This document shows positions 16,734 to 26,107 of a DNA stretch of 64,000 bases, in pieces; positions within the stretch are counted from its first letter, which is position 1; each line of letters opens with the position of its first letter. The notes under the pieces were generated by a model. The model had not been told where the DNA came from and made no database searches. It was given only the letters and a program-made list of their open reading frames with translations. The stretch is from JAYVYM01 sp046593925 (lineage in GTDB: Bacteria > Actinomycetota > Actinomycetes > Mycobacteriales > SCTD01). The position numbers and the translations under genes are program-made. The stretch covers positions 7,712 to 71,711 of the forward strand of contig JBKJQN010000102.1 of the NCBI GenBank assembly GCA_046593925.1. Reading direction: 5' to 3'.

Positions 16734-17219
16734 GTGTCCTCACCCCCCCCGTCGCCGCCTCTCCGGCGGTCGTTGAGGCGGGTGGACGAGACCAGTGCGG
16801 GCGGCCTCATCCTCGATCGGCTCGGCCCGGGGGCGTCCGCGGCGCTGATCGGACGCCTGGACCGCCGGAGCCGGCTGCTCTGGTCGCTGCCCAAGGGCCA
16901 CGTCGAAGCCGGCGAGGCAGAGCATGAGACGGCTGTGCGCGAGGTCTTCGAGGAGACCGGCGTGCGCGGCCGCGTGGTCGGCAAGCTCGGCGTCATCGAC
17001 TTCTGGTTCGTTGCCGAGGGGCGCCGGGTCCACAAGACCGTCCATCACTTCCTGCTGGTCGCCGCCGACCCGATCGGCGGCCTGGCGCTCAGCGACGAAG
17101 ACGTCGAGGTCAGCGAGGTCGCCTGGGTACCGCTGCCCGAGGTCGGTGGGCGCCTGGCGTACGCCGACGAGAGGCGGCTGCTCGACCGCGTGCCCGACCT
17201 GCTGGCCGACAGCGCATGA
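16734..17219 (+). CDS. NUDIX hydrolase (MutT4-like)
   Basis: A 161-residue nucleoside-diphosphate-linked pyrophosphohydrolase. The Nudix box is intact: GHVEAGEAEHETAVREVFEE followed by TG, with the metal-binding REVFEE glutamates. Preceding WSLPKGHVE is typical of the MutT4/AP4A subgroup. Position between the CCA-adding enzyme and DUF6049 matches Rv3908 (mutT4). The start is GTG 16734, apparently leaderless. Its stop overlaps the next start by 4 nt (ATGA). Confidence 0.9.
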   Translation: MSSPPPSPPLRRSLRRVDETSAGGLILDRLGPGASAALIGRLDRRSRLLWSLPKGHVEAGEAEHETAVREVFEETGVRGRVVGKLGVIDFWFVAEGRRVHKTVHHFLLVAADPIGGLALSDEDVEVSEVAWVPLPEVGGRLAYADERRLLDRVPDLLADSA

Positions 17220-19456
17220 GACGGGCTGCCCGGCAACGACCGGCCGGCCGCCCCAGCCGGTTCGGCCTCGCGCTGGCGGCCCTCGTCGCGGCCCTGGGCC
17301 CGCTGCTGGTCGCGGCGCCGGCACGCGCCCAGGCCGTCCCGGACGCCGGCCCCTCCGTCGGCCGGACCGTCGCCGGCCCGCTGACGGTGACCGTGACGGA
17401 CCTGCGCCCGCGGGCCCCCCAGCCCGGCGGCGACCTGCAGGTCGTCGGAGCCCTCACCAACGCCGGAACCGTCACACTGCACGACCTGCAGCTGCGGGTC
17501 CACGTAGCCGGGCGGCTGGCGACCCGCGGCGAGCTGCGCCAGTCCGACGCGCAACAACCGGCCTGGCGCGAGCCACGTCACGTCGAGCCGCTGGCCGACA
17601 TCCCGCCGGGGGGCCGACTCGCCCTGGATCTGCGGATGCCCGTGGACGACCTGCGGCTGGGCATGAACGGCGTCTACCCGCTGCAGATCGAGGTGCGTGG
17701 GCTGCGTGGGTCGCAGGCCCGCGCACAGCTCGGCCAGGTGGCGACCTACCTGCCCTGGTTCGGCGGAACGACCGTCGACCCGCTGCGCATCGCCTGGCTG
17801 TGGCCGCTCGTGGACCAGCCGCGGCGCGGTCCCCGCGAGACGATGCTGGACGAGGTACTGGCAACCTCGCTGTCACCGGACGGCCGGCTGGGCCACAGCC
17901 TGGCGGCGTCGCGCGCCGCCGAGTCGGGTAGCTGCCCGGCAGCCGCCGAGCCGCCGGCCGCGCGCGCCGCCGCGACCACCACGTCGCCTGGGCCATGCCG
18001 TCCGGCGACAGTGACATACGCCGTCGACCCGGCGCTGCTGTTCGACGCGGAGGCGATGACCCGCGACTACGCCGTGCAGGCGGCGGGCGGGGCCACCGTC
18101 CCGGGCGTCGGCAGCGCGGCAGCCACCTCCTGGCTCACCTCGCTGCGGGCCGGGGCCGGGGCCGGCGGGGTCGTCGCCCTGCCGTTCGCCGACCCCGATG
18201 TCGTCGCGCTGACCCGCGGGTCCACCGGGCTCGCCGCCGACGTGGCCACGGCCCGCACCCTCGGTGTCACCGTGACCCGGGACGTTCTGGGCGTCGACGC
18301 GCTGCAGACCGTGTCCTTCCCGCCACCAGGACGGCTGTCCGACGCGGCCTTCGATGCGTTGACGACCGGGTCGACCCGGGCCGTCGTGCTGGGTGACGAC
18401 GCCGTGACGCCCGTGGCGGCGAACAGCCGCAGCACGCCCGGGGCCCGGGTGGCGCTGCCCCCGAGCACGACGTCGGGCGCGGTCACCGGCCTGGTCGTCG
18501 ACCGCGGGCTGTCCGACCTGCTGGTCCCCGGACAGCCGCAGGACGCCCGGCTCGCCGAGCAGCGCTGGCTGGTGGAGACCGCGATGATCTCGGCCGAGCT
18601 GCCCAACCGCGGCCGCACCCTGCTCGTCACCCCACCGCGCCGGGGTCAGTTCGACCCGGCGGTCGTGGGCGCCGCGCTCGCCGACAGCGGCCGGGTCCCC
18701 TGGATGTGCCCGGTCCGGCTCTCCGACGTCGTCGCGGCCGCCGAGAGCTGTCCCGGAGCCACCGTCGCACCGTCCTACGTCCCGGACCGGACGGCCGACC
18801 TCGCCCAGACCGACCCGCACGGCGCCGCACTGCCCGCCGACCTGCTCGGCCGGGTGGCGCAGGTGCGTGCAGCAGCGACCCAGCTCACCGGCAGCGTGAT
18901 CAAGGGTGGCACCGAACAGACCCAGAACACCAGGGCGCGGATGCAGCGGGCTTGGCTGCGGGGCGAGTCCAGCGCCTGGCGGGACGACCGCGCCGCCGGG
19001 GCGCAACTGATCGGCTTGGCGTCCGCAGACGTCGAGGAGCTGCGCTCCAAAGTGTCGGTGCTGACCGGCCAGATCACCCTGACGAGCAACAACGGCCGGG
19101 TGTCGGTGGCCGTCGTCAACGAGCTGGACCAACCCGTGACCGTTGCCGTCCGCCTGCGCGCCCCCGCCGACGCGCGGCTGTCCAAGGCCCAGACAGACGT
19201 GCTCGAAGTGCCGGCGCGCACCAGCCTGCCGGTACAGGTCGACGCGCACACCCTCACCAGCGGCCGGTTCGTCGTCAAGGCACAGCTCCTCGATCGCGAC
19301 GGGGAGCCCTTCCGCGAGCCGCAGGAGCTGGTCGTACGGTCGACCCGCTACGGCACGGTGGCCCTCGCGGTGACCGGCTTGGGCGCGGCGGTGCTCCTGA
19401 TCGCCGCCGGGATCCGGCTCGCCCGCCGGGCACTGCGACGGCCGGCCAGGGCGTGA
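17216..19456 (+). CDS. Secreted membrane-anchored DUF6049 protein
   Basis: A 746-residue exported protein. Residues 1-40 are a signal peptide (ALAALVAALGPLLVAAPARA). The body is extracytoplasmic, with Ig-like sandwich strands at both ends. A C-terminal membrane helix (VTGLGAAVLLIAAGIRLA) ends in a basic tail. It corresponds in place and layout to M. tuberculosis Rv3909, always next to murJ. The function is unknown, but a link to peptidoglycan precursor export is likely from conserved context. It overlaps both neighbours by 4 nt (ATGA and GTGA). Confidence 0.85.
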   Translation: MRRAARQRPAGRPSRFGLALAALVAALGPLLVAAPARAQAVPDAGPSVGRTVAGPLTVTVTDLRPRAPQPGGDLQVVGALTNAGTVTLHDLQLRVHVAGRLATRGELRQSDAQQPAWREPRHVEPLADIPPGGRLALDLRMPVDDLRLGMNGVYPLQIEVRGLRGSQARAQLGQVATYLPWFGGTTVDPLRIAWLWPLVDQPRRGPRETMLDEVLATSLSPDGRLGHSLAASRAAESGSCPAAAEPPAARAAATTTSPGPCRPATVTYAVDPALLFDAEAMTRDYAVQAAGGATVPGVGSAAATSWLTSLRAGAGAGGVVALPFADPDVVALTRGSTGLAADVATARTLGVTVTRDVLGVDALQTVSFPPPGRLSDAAFDALTTGSTRAVVLGDDAVTPVAANSRSTPGARVALPPSTTSGAVTGLVVDRGLSDLLVPGQPQDARLAEQRWLVETAMISAELPNRGRTLLVTPPRRGQFDPAVVGAALADSGRVPWMCPVRLSDVVAAAESCPGATVAPSYVPDRTADLAQTDPHGAALPADLLGRVAQVRAAATQLTGSVIKGGTEQTQNTRARMQRAWLRGESSAWRDDRAAGAQLIGLASADVEELRSKVSVLTGQITLTSNNGRVSVAVVNELDQPVTVAVRLRAPADARLSKAQTDVLEVPARTSLPVQVDAHTLTSGRFVVKAQLLDRDGEPFREPQELVVRSTRYGTVALAVTGLGAAVLLIAAGIRLARRALRRPARA

Positions 19457-21060
19457 GCACGCTGCAGAGCTCGACCCGCACGATGGCGTTCGGCACGATC
19501 GCCTCCCGCGGCACTGGCTTCCTGCGCACCGCGGTCGTCGCCGGCGTGCTCGGCTTCGGCGGCGTCGGCGACGCCTTCAACCTCGCCAATACCGCGCCGA
19601 ACATCATCTACGACCTGCTGCTCGGGGGCGTCCTGTCCAGCGTGGTCGTGCCGCTGCTCGTCCGGGCCGCCAAGCAGGACGGCGACGCCGGCGAGGCGTA
19701 CGCGCAGCGGCTGCTCTCCCTGACGGTGCTGGTGCTCGGCGCGGCCTCGCTGCTGCTCGTGGTGTTCGCCCCCGTGCTGGTCGCGGTGTACGCCGGGTCA
19801 GGCACCGACCCGGCGACCCGTGACCTCGCGATCCTGTTCGCGCGATTCTTCCTGCCACAGGTGTTGTTCTACGGCGCCGGCGCGGTGATGGGCGCCTACC
19901 TGAACACCCGCGGGCGGTTCGGGCCGCCGATGTGGGCACCGGTGCTCAACAACGTCGTCGTCATCGTCACCGGTGGGGTGTTCGCGCTGCTGCCCGGGCC
20001 CGGCCCGCTGGACCCCGGCACGATCACCAGCACCCAGGTCACGGTGCTCGGGATCGGTGTGACGCTGGGCATCGTCGCCCAGACGGCCGCCCTGGTCCCG
20101 GCGCTGCGGGCCACCGGCTTCCGTTTCCTACCGCGGCTGGACCTGCGCGGCACGGGGCTGTCGGCGGCAGGCCGGCTCGCCGGCTGGGTCGTCCTGTACG
20201 TCGTCGCCAACCAGATCGCGTACTTCGTGCTGGTGCGGCTGGCCCTCACCGCGGGCCGGCACGCGCCGGGCCGGGGCTACTCGCCGTTCGTCAACGCGTT
20301 CCTGCTCTGGCAGCTGCCACACGCCGTTGTCGCCGTCAGCGTCATCACCGCCCTGTTGCCGCAGCTGAGCCGGGCCGCGGCGGACGGCCGCCACCGCGAG
20401 CTGACCACCGCACTGTCGCGGGGCCTGCGCCTCACCCTTGCGGTGCTGGTACCCGCCGCGGTCGCGTACGCCGTCCTCGGCCGGTCGATCGCGACCCTGG
20501 TCTTCGCGCACGGCAACGTGTCCGTACCGGACGCGCGCTTCGTGGGCGTCCTGCTCGGGGTGCTCGCCGTCGGCCTTGTCCCGTTCAGCGTCTACCAGCT
20601 GCAGCTACGCGGCTTCTACGCCCTGCAGGACACCCGCACCCCCACCCTCATCAACATTGGCGTGAACGTCACGATGGTGGTCGTCGACCTGGTGCTGTTC
20701 GCCCTGCTGCCCGACGAGCTGCGGGTGGTCGGCCTCGCGGCCGGCCAGTCGGCGTCGTTCGTCGTCGGCCAGGTCGTCGGTGCGAGGGTGCTGCGCCGGC
20801 GGACCGGCACGCCCGACGACCCACTGGTGGTTCGCACCGCGGTGCGGTGCCTGGCGGCGAGCCTGCCGCCGGCCGCCCTCGCCCTTGCTCTCGGCGCTGC
20901 GGTCGCCCGCACCCTCGGCACCGGAGCAGTCGGCGCGCTCGTCACCGTCACCGTCGGCGGCCCGCTGCTGCTGGTCGGCTACGTCCTGCTTGTTCGCCGG
21001 ATGCGGGTCCCGGAGGTCGACGAGGCGGTCCGGCCGCTGCTCGCCCGGCTCGGCCGCTGA
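19453..21060 (+). CDS. murJ: Lipid II flippase MurJ (without the pseudokinase fusion)
   Basis: A 535-residue MOP-superfamily protein with about 14 membrane helices that flips lipid II across the inner membrane. The N-terminus STRTMAFGTIASRGTGFLR and the FNLANTAPNIIYDLLLGGVL segment are the MurJ signature. YALQDTRTPTLINIGVN and FFLPQVLFYGAGAVMGAYLN are also conserved. The GTG at 19453 overlaps the DUF6049 stop. In M. tuberculosis MviN the same flippase continues into a pseudokinase and an extracellular domain; here it ends shortly after the last helix. Confidence 0.93.
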   Translation: MSTLQSSTRTMAFGTIASRGTGFLRTAVVAGVLGFGGVGDAFNLANTAPNIIYDLLLGGVLSSVVVPLLVRAAKQDGDAGEAYAQRLLSLTVLVLGAASLLLVVFAPVLVAVYAGSGTDPATRDLAILFARFFLPQVLFYGAGAVMGAYLNTRGRFGPPMWAPVLNNVVVIVTGGVFALLPGPGPLDPGTITSTQVTVLGIGVTLGIVAQTAALVPALRATGFRFLPRLDLRGTGLSAAGRLAGWVVLYVVANQIAYFVLVRLALTAGRHAPGRGYSPFVNAFLLWQLPHAVVAVSVITALLPQLSRAAADGRHRELTTALSRGLRLTLAVLVPAAVAYAVLGRSIATLVFAHGNVSVPDARFVGVLLGVLAVGLVPFSVYQLQLRGFYALQDTRTPTLINIGVNVTMVVVDLVLFALLPDELRVVGLAAGQSASFVVGQVVGARVLRRRTGTPDDPLVVRTAVRCLAASLPPAALALALGAAVARTLGTGAVGALVTVTVGGPLLLVGYVLLVRRMRVPEVDEAVRPLLARLGR

Positions 21061-21102
21061 GGCCGGGCACTCAAGATCAACCTGGCCGGCGCCGATGCCG
21101 CC

Positions 21103-21507
21103 GTGGTGAGGGTGGCCGGAGAGCGCGAGCGCGGCGACGTCATCCTGGGCTGGCTCACCCGGCTGGTGGTGGTGCTCTCGCTGGTCGCGGTGGTCGGCTA
21201 CGACGGCATCAGCCTGCTGGCGTCGCGGCTGCGGGTGGCAGACAGCGCGACCAGGGCGGCGCTCGCGGCATCGGAGGCCTGGCCGCCGGGACGCGTACCC
21301 AGCACCGCCGCGCAGACCTCGTTTGACGCAGCCCAGGCGACCCTTCACCCCGGTGACCGGGTAGACGCGCCGAGCTTCACGGTGACCGGCACGGGCACGG
21401 TCGACCTGACCGTCGAGTCGACCGCCTCGACCCTGCTTCTGCGCCGGATCGGCCCGCTGCGCCACCTCGCGTACGTCCAGGCGCACGGCCACGCGGCCGG
21501 CCGCTGA
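21103..21507 (+). CDS. Hypothetical single-pass membrane protein between murJ and the pseudokinase gene
   Basis: A 134-residue protein. A short charged N-terminus (VAGERERGD) precedes one membrane helix (residues 15-39, WLTRLVVVLSLVAVVGYDGISLL) and an extracytoplasmic domain of about 90 residues. Three GTG codons (21103, 21106, 21112) could start it. The overall layout resembles small pilus-assembly/TadE-like or membrane-anchored actinobacterial proteins, but no family is recognised with confidence. It is inserted where a MurJ-pseudokinase fusion would be joined. Confidence 0.7.
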   Translation: MVRVAGERERGDVILGWLTRLVVVLSLVAVVGYDGISLLASRLRVADSATRAALAASEAWPPGRVPSTAAQTSFDAAQATLHPGDRVDAPSFTVTGTGTVDLTVESTASTLLLRRIGPLRHLAYVQAHGHAAGR

Positions 21508-21614
21508 GGCGTTTCCACCTGTCAGTGACCCTGACTGCGCGCAGGCGCCACTACGCTTGAGGTACCCGGTCGGCGCCCGTCGGTGGTGCCGGCGCCAGGA
21601 ACGGGAGGTCGCGC

Positions 21615-23138
21615 GTGTCGCCCGGTCCGACCTCCCCGACACCGACCCCCGCCCGCGGCGACAGCGAGCGGGTTGCTCTCGCCCCGCAGCCGGCTGACGA
21701 AGCCCCGCTCGTCGGTGTCGGCGAGGTGCTGGCCCAGCGATACCGGCTGGAGCGCCCGATGTCCGTACCGGCCGGCTCGGCGTCGGTGCTCTGGCGGGCC
21801 CACGACGAGGTGCTGGCCCGGCCGGTCGCCGTCAAGCTGCTGCCCGCCCGGGACCGGCGGGCGACCGGCTTCCTGGAGGCCGCCACCCGTGCAGGCATGG
21901 TCCAGGCCCGGCCGCTGACCCGGGTCTACGACGCCGCGGTCGAGCCGCGCTCGAGCCGCCCGTCGTTGACGTACGTCATCAGGGAGTGGGTCGAGGGCCA
22001 GGACCTGACTGCCCTGCTGGCCGGTGGCCCGCTGGAGCCGGCGGAGGCCGTCGACCTGGCCGTGCAGGGCGCCGAGGCGCTCGTCGAGCTGCACGCCGCC
22101 GGCGCCGTGCACGGCGCCCTGCACCCCGGCAACGCACTGGTCACGGCCGACGGCCGGCTGCGGCTCACCGACAGCGGTGTCTCCGCGGTGCTGCGCGACG
22201 GCGCTCCAGGACCGGCCGATGACGTACGCGCGCTCGGGACACTGCTGTACGCCATGCTGACGGCCCGCTGGCCCGAGGACACGCTCGACCAGCCCGCCCG
22301 CGGGCTGCCGGGCGCGCCCAGGAACGAGCACGGCGTGTGCAGTCCCCGGCAGGTCCGGGCCGGCCTGTCGCGAGCGCTCGACGGCGTCGTGGTCCGCACG
22401 CTGCACCCGGAGCGACCCGGCGGCCTGCCGCCACTGACCGACGCTCCCGCCCTGCTGGCGGCCCTCGAGGCGGTCGCCCGTGCCGTTCACCGCGACGCGC
22501 AGCCGCAGGCTCCGCAGGGCCCGGGGCGGCTGCGGCGGGCCGCGCCGTGGGTAGCGGTCGCCGCGGTGCTGCTGCTGGTCGGGGTCATCGCGTACTCCCT
22601 GGGGCTGTCCGTCGGCGAGGTGCCGCCGGTCGACCAGGGGCTGGGTCGGGCGTCGACCTCCGGCGCCCCTGCGGCCCTGGGCGCACCCGGCCCGATCGAC
22701 CTCACGTCGGTCCCGGTGCGCGACTTCGACCCGTACGCGCGGCCGCCGCAGGAGCAACCCGACCAGGTCGTCAACGCCCACGACGGCGAGCCGTCCACCT
22801 CCTGGGCGACCGACCTGTACCGCACGGACCAGTTCGGTGGCCTCAAGCCCGGCGTCGGGCTGCTGGTCGACCTCGGCGTGCCGACCGCGCTCGCCGAGGT
22901 CGACGTCGACCTCACCAGGGCCGGGGCCGACCTCGAGCTGCGGGCCGCCGACGCGGTCGGCGCGGACGAGAAATCGCTGCCCGTCGTCGCCCGTGACGCA
23001 AACCGGAAGGGTGTCGCGACCCTGGCGGTGCCGCAGGGCACGACCGCCCGTTACTGGCTGGTCTGGATCACCAGGCTGCCGCCGGACGGCGGACAGTTCC
23101 GGGCCGGGATCAACGAGCTGCGCTTCGTACGGCGCTGA
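21615..23138 (+). CDS. Membrane-bound Ser/Thr pseudokinase with extracytoplasmic sensor domain (MviN C-terminal region)
   Basis: A 507-residue protein. A kinase-like domain spans about residues 38-290, a membrane helix 310-335 (WVAVAAVLLLVGVIAYSLGLS), and an extracellular beta-sandwich about 360-507. The VAVKLLP lysine is kept, but the catalytic HRD is VHGALHPGN (no Asp) and DFG is TDSG, so catalysis is unlikely. In M. tuberculosis this module is fused to MurJ (MviN), is phosphorylated by PknB and then bound by FhaA, which blocks lipid II export. Here it is a separate gene. The window also encodes PknB and FhaA, so the circuit could still operate. Confidence 0.88.
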   Translation: MSPGPTSPTPTPARGDSERVALAPQPADEAPLVGVGEVLAQRYRLERPMSVPAGSASVLWRAHDEVLARPVAVKLLPARDRRATGFLEAATRAGMVQARPLTRVYDAAVEPRSSRPSLTYVIREWVEGQDLTALLAGGPLEPAEAVDLAVQGAEALVELHAAGAVHGALHPGNALVTADGRLRLTDSGVSAVLRDGAPGPADDVRALGTLLYAMLTARWPEDTLDQPARGLPGAPRNEHGVCSPRQVRAGLSRALDGVVVRTLHPERPGGLPPLTDAPALLAALEAVARAVHRDAQPQAPQGPGRLRRAAPWVAVAAVLLLVGVIAYSLGLSVGEVPPVDQGLGRASTSGAPAALGAPGPIDLTSVPVRDFDPYARPPQEQPDQVVNAHDGEPSTSWATDLYRTDQFGGLKPGVGLLVDLGVPTALAEVDVDLTRAGADLELRAADAVGADEKSLPVVARDANRKGVATLAVPQGTTARYWLVWITRLPPDGGQFRAGINELRFVRR

Positions 23139-23169
23139 GTGTGCCCGGCGACCGACGCAGCGGGGCGCG

Positions 23170-23799
23170 ATGATCGCCGACGACGCACGCGACCGCGACC
23201 TGCTGGCAGCCCACCTGCGCGGCGACCCGGAGGCGTTCGGCGCCCTCGCCGGCCTGCACCGCGACCGGCTGTACGCCGTCGCGGTGCGCACCCTCGGCGG
23301 CTCACCGCAGGCCCGCGACGAGGCCGCGGACGCCGTGCAGGACGCCTTGCTGTCGGCGTACCGCGCGGCCGGGTCCTACCGCGGGCAGGCGCAGGTCAGC
23401 ACCTGGCTGCACCGGATCGTGGTCAACGCCTGCCTGGACGGTCTGCGCCGGCGCGCGGCCCGGCCCACTGTGCCGTTGCCCGACCGCGAGCCGGCCGATC
23501 CCCGCGACAAGCTCGACGAGTCCGAGACGGCCGCCGACGTGCAGGCGGCGCTGGCCGCGCTGCCCGTCGACCAGCGCGCCGCGATCGTGCTGGTCGACCT
23601 GGCGGGCTGGCCGGTGGAGCAGGCCGCCGACGTGCTGGGCGTCCCGGTCGGGACGGTCAAGAGCCGCTGCTCGCGCGGCCGGGCCCGGCTGGCCGTCGCG
23701 CTCGGTCACCTGCGGAACCCCGAGGCGGCGGCGGCCGTCCCACAGGGCGTCGACCCGCCCCGCGGAGGGGACCACCCGCCGGCCGGAGGAGGAACGTGA
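23170..23799 (+). CDS. sigM: ECF RNA polymerase sigma factor (SigM-like)
   Basis: A 209-residue group 4 sigma factor. Region 2 reads LLAAHLRGDPEAFGALAGLH and later AVQDALLSAYRAAGSYRG. Region 4 is IVLVDLAGWPVEQAADVLGV followed by VGTVKSRCSRGRARLA, a clear helix-turn-helix for -35 recognition. The ATG at 23170 is 31 nt after the pseudokinase stop. It overlaps its anti-sigma gene by GTGA. Gene order (murJ, sigM, anti-sigma, trxB, trxA) matches Rv3910-Rv3914. Confidence 0.93.
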   Translation: MIADDARDRDLLAAHLRGDPEAFGALAGLHRDRLYAVAVRTLGGSPQARDEAADAVQDALLSAYRAAGSYRGQAQVSTWLHRIVVNACLDGLRRRAARPTVPLPDREPADPRDKLDESETAADVQAALAALPVDQRAAIVLVDLAGWPVEQAADVLGVPVGTVKSRCSRGRARLAVALGHLRNPEAAAAVPQGVDPPRGGDHPPAGGGT

Positions 23800-24557
23800 A
23801 CGGCCACCTAGATCTCGACGGGCTCGCTGACGTGCTCGCCGGCGAGGGCGCCGACACCGAGATGAGCCACCTGGCGGGCTGCCCGCGGTGCAGCGCGGCG
23901 CTGGTGGACCTCGAGGCGGCCCAGGCGCCCGTCCGGGCCGCGCTCGCCGCACTCCCGACACCCGAGGTACCTGCCGACCTCGCCGCCCGGCTCGATGCAG
24001 CGCTGTTACGGGCCCACGAGCGCTCTGATGTCGTACGGCTGCCCCAGCGCGTCGTACGCCGGCACCGGGTGTTCGCGGTCGCTGCCGGAGCCGTCGTGAT
24101 GCTGGGCCTCGGCGGGCTCGCTGCCAGCCTGAGCCGGTCGGCAGACACCACGGCGACGACCAGCGCCGGCAGCCGCGCCGGGCCCGAGGCTGCGGCGGTC
24201 CCGGTCGTGCCGACCAGCAGCACCGGCACCGACTACGCGCCCCCTGACGCGCTCGCCGGCGCCCTGCCGGCCCTACTCCGCGGATCCGGCCCGCGGGCGG
24301 TTCCGGCTACGGGCGACGCGCTCGTCCGCCTGCACGACCCGGCCGAGCTCGCCGGCTGCCTGCTCGCGCTGGCCGGCCCGACGTCGGGGGGCGCCCCGCT
24401 GGCCCTGGACTACGCCCGGTACGCCGGGGCACCCGCCCTCGTCGTGGTGCTGCCAGCCGCCGCCGCCGGCAAGGTTGACGTCTTTGTCGTCGGCGCCGGC
24501 TGCCGCGCGGGGGCCGACCAGACGCTGCTGTTCACCCGGCTCGCCAAACCGTCCTGA
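23796..24557 (+). CDS. Zinc-binding anti-sigma factor (RsmA-like)
   Basis: A 253-residue membrane anti-sigma factor. The N-terminal HLAGCPRC is the HxxxCxxC zinc motif of ZAS proteins. One membrane helix (FAVAAGAVVMLGLGGLAASL) is near residue 90-110, and the C-terminal half is extracytoplasmic. It should hold the upstream sigma factor inactive until a redox or envelope signal. The GTG at 23796 overlaps the sigM stop by 4 nt, after a GGAGGAGG ribosome-binding site at 23785-23792. Confidence 0.9.
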   Translation: MNGHLDLDGLADVLAGEGADTEMSHLAGCPRCSAALVDLEAAQAPVRAALAALPTPEVPADLAARLDAALLRAHERSDVVRLPQRVVRRHRVFAVAAGAVVMLGLGGLAASLSRSADTTATTSAGSRAGPEAAAVPVVPTSSTGTDYAPPDALAGALPALLRGSGPRAVPATGDALVRLHDPAELAGCLLALAGPTSGGAPLALDYARYAGAPALVVVLPAAAAGKVDVFVVGAGCRAGADQTLLFTRLAKPS

Positions 24558-24633
24558 CCCGGAAGAGCGCACCCGCCCTGGGTGTTGTGCCCGCGGGGCA
24601 GTGTGACCCCGTGACGTCGACGAAAGGACAGCT

Positions 24634-25680
24634 GTGAGCCTGACCGCCACTCCGGACGAGGTGCGCGAGGCCGTCGTCATCGGCTCGGGGCCCTCGGGCT
24701 ACACCGCGGCGATCTACCTGGCCAGGGCCGGGTTGCGCCCGCTGGTGTTCGAAGGCTCCGTGACGGCGGGCGGGGCGCTGATGACCACGACCGACGTCGA
24801 GAACTACCCCGGCTTCCCCGACGGGGTGATGGGCCCCGAGCTGATGGACAACCTGCGCAAGCAGGCCGAGCGCTTCGGTGCGGAGCTGGTCACCGACGAC
24901 GTGACCGAGGTCGACCTGGCCGGTGACGTCAAGATCGTCAAGGTCGGCGAGACCGTGTACGGCGCCCGTACCGTCGTGCTGGCGATGGGGTCGGCGTACC
25001 GCGTCCTGGGCATCCCCGGCGAGGCGCGGCTGTCCGGTCGAGGGGTGTCCTGGTGCGCGACCTGCGACGGCTTCTTCTTCCGCGACCAGGAGATCGTCGT
25101 GGTGGGCGGCGGCGACAGCGCGCTCGAGGAGGCCACCTTCCTCACCCGGTTCGCCAGCAGGGTCTACCTCGTGCACCGTCGCGACACTTTGCGGGCCAGC
25201 AAGATCATGCAGGACCGGGCGCTCGGCAACGACAAGATCGTCCCGATCTGGGACACCGAGGTGCTGGAGGCGCTCGGAGCGGACCGGCTCGAGGGCGTCC
25301 AGCTTCGCAACCTCAAGACCGGCGAGCAGAGCACGCTGGCCGTCACCGGGCTGTTCATCGCCGTCGGGCACGACCCGCGCTCGGAGCTGGTCAAGGGCCA
25401 GGTCGAGATCGATGACCAGGGATATGTGGTCGTCCAGGCGCTGCACTCGACCGGGACGGATATGCCCGGCGTGTTCGCGGCCGGCGACCTCGTCGACCAC
25501 ACCTACCGCCAGGCGGTCACCGCGGCTGGGACCGGCTGCGCGGCGGCGCTGGACGCCGAGCGCTACCTGGCCGCCACCGAGGGGCCGGTGCACAGCGGTG
25601 CTGGCTGGGCCACCGGCGTCCCGTCAGCCCCGCCGGACGAGCCCTTCGACCGCGGCCACGGCGCCCTGCCCACCCCGTAG
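24634..25680 (+). CDS. trxB: Thioredoxin reductase
   Basis: A 348-residue flavoprotein that passes electrons from NADPH to thioredoxin. The FAD site is VIGSGPSGYTAAIYLARAG, the redox centre CATCDG and the NADPH site VVVGGGDSALEEA. The C-terminal FAD loop is GVFAAGDLVDHTYRQ. Typical length is about 320; the C-terminus here is 25 residues longer and Pro/His rich. The start is GTG 24634 after GAAAGGA. trxA is 70 nt downstream and sigM-rsmA just upstream. Confidence 0.95.
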   Translation: MSLTATPDEVREAVVIGSGPSGYTAAIYLARAGLRPLVFEGSVTAGGALMTTTDVENYPGFPDGVMGPELMDNLRKQAERFGAELVTDDVTEVDLAGDVKIVKVGETVYGARTVVLAMGSAYRVLGIPGEARLSGRGVSWCATCDGFFFRDQEIVVVGGGDSALEEATFLTRFASRVYLVHRRDTLRASKIMQDRALGNDKIVPIWDTEVLEALGADRLEGVQLRNLKTGEQSTLAVTGLFIAVGHDPRSELVKGQVEIDDQGYVVVQALHSTGTDMPGVFAAGDLVDHTYRQAVTAAGTGCAAALDAERYLAATEGPVHSGAGWATGVPSAPPDEPFDRGHGALPTP

Positions 25681-25750
25681 CGCTGGGGAATCGCGGGCCC
25701 CGACGACCGGTTCAACAGAATGCACCCCCCGAGACCCCGAGGAGCACCCC

Positions 25751-26077
25751 ATGGGCGCCAACACCAAGATCACGACAGACGCCACGTTCGCCGCCGACGT
25801 ACTGCAGAGCGACAAGCCTGTCCTCGTTGACTTCTGGGCAGAGTGGTGCGGCCCGTGCAAGATGGTTGCCCCCGTGCTCGAAGAGATCGCCGGCGAGAAC
25901 GCGGACAAGATCAGTGTGGTCAAGCTCAACATCGACGAGAACCCGGCGGCTGCCCGGGACTACCAGATCATGAGCATCCCGACGATGGCCGTCTTCCAGG
26001 GCGGCAAGATCGTCAAGTCGATTGTCGGGGCGAAGCCGAAGGCAGCCATCCTGCGCGACCTCGAGGCCTACCTGTAG
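25751..26077 (+). CDS. trxA: Thioredoxin
   Basis: A 108-residue thioredoxin with the classical active site WAEWCGPCKM and the cis-proline segment MSIPTMAVFQGG. The ATG at 25751 follows AGGAG. It forms a redox pair with the upstream TrxB and likely belongs to the SigM regulon, as in mycobacteria; no promoter evidence was seen for that. A GC-rich hairpin follows the stop. Confidence 0.96.
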   Translation: MGANTKITTDATFAADVLQSDKPVLVDFWAEWCGPCKMVAPVLEEIAGENADKISVVKLNIDENPAAARDYQIMSIPTMAVFQGGKIVKSIVGAKPKAAILRDLEAYL

Positions 26078-26107
26078 GCCAGGTCGCCCTCAGCACCGCG
26101 CGACACG

